Below are positions 49,701 through 59,782 of a stretch of DNA of 64,000 bases, piece after piece; within the stretch, counting starts at the first letter, position 1, and the number at the start of each line of letters is the position of its first letter. A program made the position numbers and the translations under genes. Origin of the DNA: Pseudisothecium myosuroides (Eukaryota; Streptophyta; Bryopsida; Hypnales; Lembophyllaceae); NCBI GenBank assembly GCA_951799445.1, contig OX637295.1, positions 1,054,001 through 1,118,000 of the forward strand. The letters are read 5' to 3'. The notes below the pieces were generated by a model that searched no databases, had not been told where the DNA came from, and saw only the letters and a list, made by a program, of their open reading frames with translations.

Positions 49701-52700
49701 TGTACCAGGTTCACAAGTAGCATTAAAAGTTGCAATTTGTGTAGCATTGTAAGATGCTAAAATGCTTATATTTGTAGAAGCAATGGTTTGATTTATGCCA
49801 GGCAAAAGCTCAAAAATATGTCCATTATTTATTGCATTAATTGATATATTATTCCAATGAATAATAAGAGGAATAGATTTAGAGAGTTTTGACCCATCTA
49901 TTGTATTTCCATACATATCTAGCAGTGCTATCCAAATGGGGGTTAATTGTCCAGCTATCATTTTTCCCACCATCAAATTTCCAATAAAACCTATAATAAT
50001 ATAATTCTATAATTTTATTTAAAATATCAAATACAAAATAATTAAAAATATAATGTAGGTGTAAAACTAAATACATATTTTTGATTAAATTCATTTTTAT
50101 GATTGTTTATTTTATACAAATAATAATAATTTCTATAATTTTACTTCAAATAAGTCAAGAAATTATGTAAATTTTAGCATTTCTATTAAATGAATTTTAT
50201 CTTTTTGAATTTATAAATATATACTAAAATAATGAAGGATATTGTCATATCAATTATAAATTTAATGATGTTATATAATCATATGTTATTAAAATACATA
50301 ATTAAAATTTTATATCATGATTTTAATAAATGATGCTAAGATCTCAATCAATATACAATTAATATGTTTTTGATGTTGCAAGAAGTATATGTAATTTTTT
50401 TTCCAAATAGAGGTAGTCCAAGCAATATTTACAAAAATGTTGAAAAAATTGAATATAGAAAAATCAGCACAATGTTGTACATTGTATATTTCCAAAAATA
50501 GAAATAAAAGTTTATTCCTCCAAAAATTATATGCAAAAATAGGTTGCTGAAATGATTAAAAATCACATTAAAACTTTATTTTGAAGTTTGTTTGGGAATA
50601 TATATATATATATAAATTTTTGTGCGCGTAAATAATACATACTACCCATCATTTTTAAGTTACAAGAGGCTCTTTCTCAACCTATTAATGTTAAGAAAAA
50701 ACAAACTGTGATCCATGTACTAATTCAAAAGAATCGCACTTGCAATTTGAAGTCTTTTTAATTTTTAGAACATCTCTTATTCAAGTAATTACATAATCTT
50801 TGTAGATGCTTTGAAATCTCAATTTTTTTGGGCTAAACAAAGTGGTGAAACACCCCAAAATAGAAAACATAAACATTCAATCAAAGATTGTTATGAATGA
50901 CAAGATAGATTTAAAGAGTATACATAAATATGCAGGGTGTACAATAGTCCTATATACCTTAGTTTAGACTCTCAAATTTTTAGATTTATTTTGCAAAATT
51001 ATGACCAAGAAATACCCCATTTGGAACACGCCACTTAGAAAATAGGATGTTTGCTTCTACAATCATCCAACCTAAATCATTTTATTCATTTAAAACAAAT
51101 ATCTTGATTTAAGTTTATGTAATATATTACCTGAACTAATTGTTGTATAAGGCTGAACATAGAAAGCATACGCATTAGATCCATTCAACATATTTCCTGT
51201 AGAACCAATGTATGCTGTTGCTATGTACAATCCTGCCTTTGTCACTATGGTATTTGCTGATGTAGTCCCCAAACCTGCAGTTACATTCATATATACAACA
51301 CCTCCCTTTTTATTTTTAAGTGCCACAACAATTGAAGCACTCCATCCATTGGAGAATGTATAATTTGTATTTCCTTGATTTCCATATACATCTTGTAATA
51401 AAAGTGTTGCTGTAATTGTATCACCTGCAATTTTTTTAGTAATGTTTGTTGAAGACATACCCACCAAAGTAAAATTACTATTTTGTCCTGATACCATTCC
51501 AGGTACTACACTTAAAGTGACATTGTCAGCAAGTATTGTTCCTCCGTCAATAATTACATGAATTATATATGAACCAGATTGTGTAAGAATTAATGGATAA
51601 TAACACCCAGGACTTGTTCTTTCTAAGTTACACAATATTTGAAGAAAAACTGTGCCATTAGGATCAAATACCTAAAATATTAATTAATATTCATGTATTC
51701 TTCTATCATCATTCAATATTTATTAAATCTATTATTTTAAATTAGAAATTAAATAGAACTAAATTTTAATGTAATTTTATGGATCCTACAATAATTTGAC
51801 AAAATAGATATTATCATCATAAAAAAAAAAAGCAGAGAGTACAAATATGTATCTAAACATACACAAACTTATTAAAAATCAATTTTAATTTATACCTTTA
51901 ATGAAATTAAATGAATTAAATTATATTTTGGGAGAATATCTTGAGAATCAACACTAAAAATTGTTGGCCCTGCTGATATAACTGTATTTAAGTCAGGTTT
52001 TATATTAAAAATAGATGAAGCTTGAAGTGTTGTCAAAACTTCTAGAATAAAACTAATGTTGCCATTTGTAATCACAATATTTTCTAATAATATTATTCCT
52101 GCAAAAAAAAATTAAAATTCATGCAGTTATTATTAATTCACAATTAGATTTTTAATATAATAAAGACACCTACCTTAATAGAAAATCAAATATCATCAAT
52201 TGTAATATACATAATCTAGCAAATTTGATATTGTGCTAACAAAGGACTAAATTAGACTACACATAAATATGTAATCCAAGGTTGAAATCTAAAATTTCTA
52301 TTTCTACTAAAAGTTGTGAGTTGAGAATAAAAAAATTCTTAATATTGAGTGAATGATTGCAATTATAAATGTGTACACCAATGTAAAATTGAGTGGAAAA
52401 TTTCCTTCTCAAAGCAATGCCCAAATCTCCATAATCCTTAATCTCATGATAAATTCAACAATAAGATCTTTTATTAATTATTTATGTTTTATTAATGTTT
52501 TGGATTGATAAACATCACATATAGAAAAAAACAGATTTTCAAAACATATAATTAAGATATTTTCATCCCTTCTCGATGGTGAAGTTTCATCTATCAAATT
52601 CTATATAAACAAATGTGTGTGCCATAACAAACAAATCATGTATTTAAATTTGAGAATCAATCAAGCAAAGTAAAAAAATTCAAAAGAAAAATATATATTT

Positions 52701-55700
52701 CACGTGTGAAACAAATTTGAATTAAAGAAGTTAAGTGATGGAAGGAAACATTAAGTTGCTAATGAATTAGACATAGAATTGACTATTGATAAATGTCAAT
52801 CTCAACATTGAGAATGTTATCATAAAGATTGTTATCATTTTCTTACTTCTAAATGGTGCAAGATTTATTTATTTTAAGACTTAAGTAATTTGATAACTTC
52901 AATTCTTTTAGAAACAAATTAATTATTTTATTTTGTTTAGAAAACCCGTAGAAAATGATGAACAAGGATTAAGGATATTTAATAAGGTTAAAAACTATAT
53001 GACAAGAGTTTTTCAATTTAAAAAATTCTCTCATAAAATGTTAAAAGGAAAAGAAAGACAAAAGCAAAGTTACATATTTTCTACAAAGAATTTAAGTCTT
53101 TCTATAATTGTATTCAATTATACACAAAATACTAATCTATAACACAAGTTATAACAATAAACAATTAGCTAATACTATGTAGATTTTTTTACATATCACT
53201 TTACAATCATCTAGGGCGTGCAATACAATGAGATTTAATTAAAATTTAAAAAAATTAAAAGAAGATACATAATAATAGAACAACATACATAAATATGAGA
53301 TGCAATAAATATATAGTAGCCATCACATTTGTACACAATATTGTAGAAATACTAATATCTTATTGTCAAATACATAATTTTTTTATTCATAAATTTATTT
53401 TGAATAAAACCACATTGCAAAGGAATACAATGTTAATTTTTTATTTAAAAAAATATGAGGTAATAAAGAACAAAAATAAATTTTTAAATAATTTGATTTT
53501 TATTTAAAATGAAACTTATGCTATAGGGCCAATGATTTGACAATGGTGCTAGTATGTGAGTCCAAGAATGCGAGCTTGTGAGCATTGAGCCTACAATATA
53601 AGTACCTATAATATAGATACCAGACACTATAGAAGATGTATGTATTATAAACACCTATAATATGGGTATTTGTAACATATATATCCTATAATCATAGACA
53701 TTTTCTATTGTATATACACCTATAACATAGGTGTGTAATATTCTAGGCATATGGGCTCACATAATAGCAACCCTTAATGATTTGATATGATATAAGTTAA
53801 TTTTTACAGATAAAGACATATAATTCAAAAATTAAAATATCTCGTTTTAAAATTTAAACTTTTAGATAGGATTGGCTTAAATTCATATGAAGACTCTAAA
53901 TCATGTTAACCCGTGAAAGATCAAAGCTTCTTTGGAAGACAAATGAAAAATTACATAGTTCTTATCATCTCATTTATTGGCATGATTTTTTAAATTTCTT
54001 CCTTAGGATAGGAAAAAAGATTAGTTTTAAAGAATATCATTTTTATTTTCATTGGTGTTAAGGAAAAAATTTATGTCATCTAAAGCAAAAATAGTAAACT
54101 AAAGTATATTAAAAAATTGTCTCTCATAGAGCATGTTTATGTCTACATTGGCAATCTTATACTCCCTCTGTCTCAAAATAAGACCAGTGTTTCCTTTGTA
54201 AAATACAAAGAAAACACTGGTCTTATTTTGAGACAGAGGGAGTATGTTTTATATATTTCAGCAAATATTTTAATGTTTTCCATTTGAATTAGTAATGAAT
54301 AGGTTAACAATATTTGTACTGGTAGCACCTATCAAATCATATATTTACAAATATAATGTGGAAGTTGTCCAATTAGATTTGTATACAATATGTTCAAATT
54401 ATGGAGTGAATATAATTACAAAGTATGTTATTAAATTCAATATGATACTAGCTTGACTTGTGCTAGGCACTAGCATCAAAGTCATCAAACAAATTACCAT
54501 GTATAATTAAGGATACTAAAACAATTCAAGATCTACATGTGCTCTCTAGCATATAAGTTTATATTGTGCCTTTATCAATGTACCAATGGTAAACATATTA
54601 ACATGCGGACATTTTTAGAGCTTGATGTGGCTCCAACTTCAAAGTTCATTATTCATTCCTCAACTTGCTTTAGATGCAACTTTCATTTTCTTTCAAGAAA
54701 ATTTACTAAATAACATTCAAGGGCTTGAATAGGTCTACAAAATTAAAATCAACTTGTAACTTTAAAATCCTTGTGAGGACCTTATATATTTTTTGGATGA
54801 TTTAAGGGATACTTCTAAGATGGTGAAAAACATTTTTTTATCCAATATTCTTTAGAGAAGTTGCTCTAAACCGTTTTCGACAAATGGTGTTCAATACTCC
54901 ATCCTTTTTTTCTACACAAAAAATCTACAAATTATAGTATTAATTGTGTATTTTAGCAATTCCAAAGTTATAAACATGCATTATAAAATAGAACTTAGAA
55001 TAATAATTTACTGAAAATCTCATTCAATAGTTGTAAAATATGCCACATAGATCGTATCCATATGGTTAGATCAACTATTGCACTAATCAATTTCTTGCAA
55101 TGAAATTTGAAGCCAAAAATTGAAAATTCCTTTTACAATTGATCAGAGATTGAATATTTGTGAATTTCATAAGATTTCTTTTTCTTTAAATTCAAAATGT
55201 TAAGTTCTAATCATAGTGATTTTTGAAGATTTTTATTTTACTTTCTTATTCAAATCATTTTGGAAGGATCATTTTTTGGACTAAAAAAGGTTATTTTTTG
55301 AGGCTAGACCTACTAGTAATCTTTGAATATTAGGATATTTGCAAAGCAAAGTCTTCAAAATCAATTATGTATGAATGTTAAAGAACTAACACAAGAATCT
55401 TCAAAAAAATTAATGGATGAATAAAGGCATTTTTGTATGCTTAAGATGTATTTGCATTCATCTATTGCTCAAAATTTGAACATCTAACCCTTGAAGGATT
55501 AAGCATATTTGATATTTGATATTTTTTTTATTCACTATAAAAAAATTCAAAGTAATTTCAAATTTATAATCCCCCTCCCCCCATTTTGAAATCCTTATTA
55601 ATTTATAGAAGACTTGTAATTTCATTCATACATAGCTACAAAATGGGAGCATACAATAGAACTTCAAAGTTTGAAAAAGCGGTCATAGGCTTGTCCTTTT

Positions 55701-58700
55701 GGGAGCATGCAGTAGGACTTCAAAGTTTGAAAAAGTAGTCATAGGCTTGTCCTTTCAAGGTTAGATGGTCACTTTAAGCAAATCCTACCTTACAAGACCA
55801 TATATCCTTAAAAGAAAAACTGGTGTAATGGCCCTTGAGGTACAATTCCACAATAGAATCATCATGTAAGGTAAGGACACCCAAATGCGTCAATTGCTTA
55901 AAAGGGTCACTCCATCAGATTGCTCTCATTATGTACATCTCCTAAATCAATATGTACCTATTGTTGAAGAAACAATTTTAGAACATCTACCAAAAAAAAC
56001 TTTGATCCCTCATAACTTTTGTGTACGGTATCCAAATGATGTGTTCTTTGGTGCATTGAAATCTCCTTTCATTTTGCCAATTGAAAGATATATATGTTTT
56101 TTACGAGTCTGATAATAAGAAGAACTGAGCTCACTGGAAAAAGTGGCGGTTTTAGATGTCCTTATCTTAGACAACCACCAAACATCACACGGTCTCCAAC
56201 ATACAATAGATTTAGTATATATCTAGTAACTCAAGAAAGTATAGAAACTGTGAAATTAGGCAGCAACAGGTTGTGAAAGGGTTGAAGAGAATACCAGTAA
56301 CAGGCAGGAAGCGCGTCGGCACAGCAATGACCTTCCAAATGCCTCCCACTTGCGAGCTGATAGTGAATGGAACAGGGTAAGAAATTCCAGATGATGGATC
56401 CACTTGATTCAAGGTCACAGCAAATGGACAGGGCCCCAGAATCTGCGCAGAGGGCACAATGCCTTGTTGATCTGCGCTTTGGATGTTGATGGGCACTGGT
56501 GATCCTGGTGTGTAGCCAGCGGGTGGAAAGATTGTGCTAACGTAGCTGTAGAACGGTGATGGTGCTGCCGATACATTGAAGCTCCCAATTGGGCTTCCAC
56601 CTGTCCAACAACCACGTGGTTCAAAAAGATTACGAGTGTCAGGAAAATAGAAAAAAAAAGATTTTTGAAAAGTATTGGTGAATATTTAATAAAACATGAT
56701 TTGGAATTTTGAGACCTAAGGTAGAGGATACTAAACCGTTGGTGACCTGATGTTGTTTCCTAAATTAACTCCTGTTATCAACAAGTCATCCATTTACACT
56801 CAGTTGGACTTACTAGCAACTTGTGCAAAATGGCTAAACGTCAATGGCATTTGAGCGGAAATGGGGTTGTCTACTGTCCCCTTAATAGTGTTCTACAACC
56901 TCCCACTTCGAAAGATTGCAAAAACTATCCAATAAATTGAGTGATGAATGTTTGCTCTCCACAAATTTGGATCCAAAGATCTCCCATAAGCTCAAATTCA
57001 TCTCCCAGAAATCACACTTGTACATATGTTGAAAAGTCCAAATGTTATCCTCTATTTTCAATAAAGATTGAGAAGGCAAAGAGGATGAATCGACATACCT
57101 GCACAACTAGGGTACATGGACGTCACTGTATAGTATCCAGGCGTGGAGATAATGATGCGAATGAGGAACGAAATTGGCCCTCCACCGCCGTTATATGTCA
57201 CTCCATTGCTTACTGTTGCATTCACAGGATCATACGAGGGGGACAGATATGTCACCCTTATATTTAATCCCATTGCAGTATCGGTGCTTGTGCAAACAGG
57301 GCCTGAAGTCAACCTCCTTCTCGGTATCACTTCCTAACAACACCCAAGCCTCTCTACGTTCAGCAATGTAGACGACCCCAGGAACAAAAGCTTTTAAAAA
57401 ATTACAAGAATGCTACACAATTTCATACTTGGTTCAAATACAGTATCAGTGTGCATCAGAACGCATTATCATTGCCAAGAATCAAATTGCTACGTCTTGC
57501 GAGAAGGAAATGCCGGGCACAGGTACATTGAGTCCTCTCTAATTGCACTCCAATCAGAAGCCAAGATTGTGCAAGTACCGAGAGTTGAGTATGTAGACAA
57601 GGTTGGAGAAAATGCAATTACAGAGGGTCGGGTGAATACAGAAGGTGGGGAGAAGGCATTTACTTCATTTGCCTTGAAGGCAAGTCCGAAGGCTAATGTA
57701 GTTTGCGTTGGTGGCATCTCCATGGCCATCCGAGCTTCTTTCTGCCCTGTTTTAGAAAGAGTATGTCATCGGCATGTTAGTTGAACCCACCCTTTCTATG
57801 CAAGTAGTAACTTTCAAACTCCCATATGTATGCTGCAACTAGCGCCTTGAATCGGGAGTTGTAATGTTGGGGACTTCGGGAAAAAAACGTCATGCTGTGA
57901 ACTTCAAAACCAATCGTAGGTACATCACATTCTGGAACTAATTAGAAAACCATCCATTTGGAAGACACTATGAGTAGACTTAAGTGGAGCTGTTACAACG
58001 ATGAAGAGAAAACAATAGAGGAGAACATGGGGAAGAATCGAATGACTTGGATAGGAGAGAATGGAGTACTTATCGAACCAAAAAAATATCTTTATGAGTA
58101 AACTAAGGGATATTTATCAAGCAGCCAAGAGTCCTCTAGAGGATGAGGGCTCTGTTCAAGAACGCTATGTATTGCATGCCATTTCAACCTAACCTACAAT
58201 TTTCCCAAGGAAAGGATATCGATTCTTGGTCGATTTACCTGGTGGAGAGATGGGATAGAATTCTTGGTCGTTTAAGGAAACAGAAGAGGCTCCTTCATCG
58301 CACTGGATGTAAAGCTCAACTGAGGCTGCAGACCTATTGTGACTCTGCGGAAGAGTGAGCTGTGCAGGGGCCACAGTGCCATCTCTGAATCCACACGAGG
58401 GTTTAATTTGCTTCAAGTCCAGTGACTCTGGGAAGACAGATGGATTCAACGCCAACAACCCATCCTTGCCAAAGCCCGACAAAGCCTCGGGTTCCATTCG
58501 GTCACCATCTGCATCACCACTCCACATCCATAAGTAAGGGTATGTTTGCACTTGGTGTTAGCGAGCCAGGGATTACGAATTCACTTCGGAATGCCTTTGG
58601 ACTATAGATTCTCTTTGCTAAGACCACTCTAAACACCAAGTGGAGATATACCTTAAGATTTGGGTTATCCTTGCAGTCAAACACTATTTCAGGTTCACAA

Positions 58701-59782
58701 TTCTACCTAAAAATGGCATGAGTTCCACACCTCTCATACTTTCATTCAAGAGAACAACTTCTACTGATTTACTGAAACAAGGTTAGCAGCCCAACTTAAA
58801 TGAGTTTAAGGAGAACTATTCTGTACAAATATTGCAACAATCCATTTGCGTGGGGTCCCATAAGGAAACTCATTTGCGGAGGGTTCTCTTTTCCATGGGT
58901 TGAAAAGTCACCCATTTGAGAAATGAGACTCTACCACAATTAATTGAAAGATGCTACCACGAGATACATTGTGCATGGGAGATGCAATCTAAGTTTGTGC
59001 TGCTACTTTTGTACATATTTCAGTGCATTGGAATCCTCTCTAAAATAGGGGGCCAGACCTAAAAAACTCCATTCTGATAATAGAAGCCATTCAAGACAGC
59101 GGAAAGCCTTGCACGCATCATGAAGACGAAAGAGAGCATTTCACACTTTACCGTAGAAATTGAAGCTGCCAATGTCTACATACGGGTCGCCACTGCGGGA
59201 GAACGAAAGCTCCACCACGCCTTTGGTGCCAAATGCAGAAGGAATATTGGGCATAACGAACTCGGACTCCACCACTGAATCACTGATTGCCCCAATGTGA
59301 TCCGCAGCCAGGGTTGCCCCGTCTAAACCCAACTGCAGGTAATGATCCGACAATGACCATGGACTGCCTGTTGTGGAATGCACTTTGATGCGCGTCCCGC
59401 CCTTGCTTGTGCCCAGGATTGGCTCGAACGTGGGCAGCCAACCTGGAATGCAAAGACACAAAAAAGGAAGTGTAAGCAAAAGCCATCACTAGTATAAAAT
59501 GGTTTTGTGCTGAATCTGCATTGATGTTAACACAAATTGCATTGAAATTAACATAGAATTAAAACAAAACCATTTACGCCCATGGCGAATTCATACTGTG
59601 AAGGGATCGAAATCTTTAAACTGAAGCTGTTGCATTTGAAACAAGTTTAGGGTTGGGGATTCTGTTCAGCATGTACCTTCCGCAGCAATTGAGACGATAA
59701 AACCCAAGTTGAGGAGCACAATTGCTGCCACTTTGGCAGCTGAAACTTTGCTGGACCTCAGTGGATCCATTTGCAGAAACAT
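32299..59782 (-). CDS. Giant secreted filamin-repeat/REJ-domain protein (18-exon model)
   Basis: I join 18 exons: 59677-59782, 59152-59442, 58239-58508, 57579-57746, 57099-57302, 56295-56600, 51896-52098, 51131-51671, 49706-49990, 45064-49424, 44523-44930, 43983-44235, 38942-42642, 38094-38729, 37429-37662, 37003-37147, 33878-34348 and 32299-33461. Every junction has GT-AG and matching phase, and together they encode about 4,581 residues. Order: signal peptide (1-36), IPT/TIG-like module (about 38-132), filamin-like immunoglobulin repeats (about 220-3,580), a PKD-like module (about 3,600-3,700), an REJ-like region (about 3,700-4,190) and a unique tail. Repeats are recognised by recurring D-x-Y-G-N-type turns such as DSWGN, RDIYGN, KDEYGN, CDNFGN and CDAYGN. 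REJ domains occur in sperm receptors and polycystin-1; filamin repeats occur in the plant gamete adhesion protein GEX2. Neither a channel nor a clear membrane anchor is seen. A gamete or cell-surface role is inference. Exon 4's 3' end and the last exon's end are least certain. Confidence 0.75.
34349..37002. other. Large intron 16 of the giant gene
   Basis: It is extremely AT-rich, with several TA, TACA and TAA microsatellites and no ORF of note. A short stretch near 36640-36720 (GCTTGATTTGCACTTGTTTT) recurs near 42920 in intron 12, so small repeats are shared among introns of this gene. Confidence 0.5.
34661..34790. repeat. Compound microsatellite (CATA)n-(TA)n and (TAA)n
   Basis: A CATA run of more than ten units at about 34663-34702 passes into a TA run to about 34722, and a TAA run follows near 34757-34790. 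It lies in intron 16 of the giant gene. Confidence 0.9.
37003..38729 (-). CDS. Giant gene, exons 14-16: REJ-like region
   Basis: Exon 14 (38094-38729) has the REJ order of motifs: YTFQVKVWP, then IVGGNRFININEDLYVEV with YDPDDS, PFEISWNCDN and LAIGTNYTFSVT. Exon 15 (37429-37662) continues DPSRSAARASATITPI. Exon 16 (37003-37147) has LRINPLTLIGGATYNFTC and ATNPIASGNG. These are typical of the receptor-for-egg-jelly module shared by sea urchin sperm receptors and polycystin-1. A small MITE sits in the intron between exons 15 and 16. Confidence 0.75.
37229..37376. mobile_element. Small MITE with TAA target site, copy 1
   Basis: The terminal inverted repeats are GGTATGTTCACACTTGGTGT and the inverse ACACCAAGTGCAAACATACC, flanked by TAA on each side. 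The element is about 148 bases with no ORF, in the intron between exons 15 and 16 of the giant gene. TAA target sites and GG-starting ends suggest a PIF/Harbinger-type (Tourist-like) origin. Confidence 0.7.
38942..42642 (-). CDS. Giant gene, exon 13: filamin-like repeats and PKD-like module
   Basis: A single 3,701-base exon follows the acceptor TTATGCAG. About nine repeat turns are visible (YDLANNS, CDAYGNIRT, RDFAGHQ, DEHQNNI, RDALGTI, RDLNGII, YDSYKNK, SDKYQNP and LDAKSNP). The last about 110 residues change character: CDDVILDASGSIGAIGQPF, a PKD-type opening with the D-A-S-x-S motif, then LDPDQTYVFSVIVTNYLG, the closing strands. It leaves in phase 0 at TSIPQ. Confidence 0.85.
42643..43982. 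other. Intron 12 of the giant gene
   Basis: AT-rich, with a short TAA run near 42822. The plus-strand ORFs at 43159-43516 look like chance. A patch around 43580-43700 is less AT-rich but shows no coding pattern. Confidence 0.5.
43983..44930 (-). CDS. Giant gene, exons 11-12
   Basis: Exon 11 (44523-44930) starts VVAAPSMIESTIVMMVSNC in phase 0 after a T-rich ATATAG acceptor. It contains QAVDDYLNLQD and leaves in phase 0. Exon 12 (43983-44235) contains ILLYDAFNNAISN and CQYVASVPGHYDLNIYT, the end of a filamin-like unit, and leaves in phase 1, matching exon 13. Confidence 0.75.
45064..49424 (-). CDS. Giant gene, exon 10: about 1,450 residues of filamin-like repeats
   Basis: A single 4,361-base exon is entered in phase 1 at GPPNIIYYN and left in phase 0 at GYSLK before a consensus GTAAGT donor. 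It has no internal stop. About eleven repeat-start turns are visible in order: MDSWGNLIDP, PRDIYGNIWF, QDSQGYARD, LDHFGNQQD, NDQFGNPIP, DKNNNLCHG, VDTNENLQD, KDEYGNKPS, CDNFGNPIN, DSYSNLLYP and VDSGGIALQ. They are about 95-150 residues apart, as expected for filamin repeats with insertions. Potential N-glycosylation sites are frequent. Confidence 0.85.
49706..52098 (-). CDS. Giant gene, exons 7-9: filamin-like repeats
   Basis: Exon 7 (51896-52098) enters in phase 1 after a T-rich TTTGCAG acceptor and leaves in phase 0. Exon 8 (51131-51671) begins VFDPNGTVFLQI and includes LLQDVYGNQGN, a typical repeat turn; it ends in phase 1. Exon 9 (49706-49990) includes WIALLDMYGNTIDG. The N-glycosylation motif N-x-S/T is abundant, in keeping with an extracellular protein. 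Confidence 0.75.
49991..51130. other. Intron 8 of the giant gene
   Basis: AT-rich, with a short TA run near 50600. I see nothing coding and no element boundaries. Confidence 0.5.
54162..54242. mobile_element. Stowaway-like MITE, 81 bp, near-perfect palindrome
   Basis: The ends read CTCCCTCTGTCTCAAAAT and its inverse, flanked by TA on both sides, the target duplication of Tc1/mariner elements. The arms pair for about 38 bases with one mismatch and almost no loop. The CTCCCTC start and the AAAATAAG block match the well-known Stowaway consensus of flowering plants. Confidence 0.9.
55645..55756 (+). repeat. 56-bp tandem duplication
   Basis: GGGAGCATACAATAGAACTT begins at 55645 and recurs as GGGAGCATGCAGTAGGACTT at 55701. 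Both are followed by CAAAGTTTGAAAAAG and GTCATAGGCTTGTCCTTT. Confidence 0.85.
55880..56100 (+). repeat. Dispersed repeat, copy 2
   Basis: This is the plus-strand counterpart of 10016-10330, with TTTAGAACATCT, CCTCATAACTTTTG, TATCCAAATGATGTG and TTTGGTGCATTG in the same order. It lies in intron 6 of the giant gene and keeps an open frame of 75 codons. Confidence 0.65.
56295..59782 (-). CDS. Giant gene, exons 1-6: signal peptide, IPT/TIG-like module, first filamin-like repeats
   Basis: Exon 1 (59677-59782) reads MFLQMDPLRSSKVSAAKVAA then IVLLNLGFIVSIAAE, a good signal peptide; the second Met (59768-59770) is an alternative start. Exon 2 has the IPT/TIG pattern of a proline followed by GTSKGGTRIKV. 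Exon 5 supplies GLNIRVTYLSPSYDP and exon 6 PVPINIQSADQQG, both filamin-like strands. All introns are phase 1 with G|GT junctions. These exons and their introns are visibly richer in G and C than the rest of the gene. Exon 4 (57579-57746) uses an inferred donor CTCG|GTACTTG because the frame otherwise stops soon after. Confidence 0.65.
58538..58653. mobile_element. Small MITE with TAA target site, copy 2
   Basis: The ends are GGGTATGTTTGCACTTGGTG and the inverse CACCAAGTGGAGATATACCT, flanked by TAA at 58535-58537 and 58654-58656. It is about 116 bases, with ends like the copy at 37229. It sits in the intron before exon 3 of the giant gene, about 30 bases from the inferred acceptor. Confidence 0.75.

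Larger units (their letters stand above)
52099..56294. other. Largest intron (intron 6) of the giant gene
   Basis: About 4.2 kb of AT-rich sequence separates the GC-richer 5' exons from the AT-rich body of the gene. It contains a Stowaway-like MITE (54162-54242), a 56-bp tandem duplication (55645-55756) and a dispersed repeat (55880-56100). No exon was recognised, but a short one could be missed. Confidence 0.5.

Noticed and set aside
57410..57784. Plus-strand 124-codon ORF
   Set aside because: It is antisense to exon 4 of the giant gene, which is supported by splice sites and phase; I keep some doubt because exon 4 is the weakest exon.
32299..59782. Calling the giant gene a polycystin or TRP-type channel
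   Set aside because: Only the REJ/PKD-type ectodomain is visible; no GPS, PLAT or transmembrane channel segments follow.
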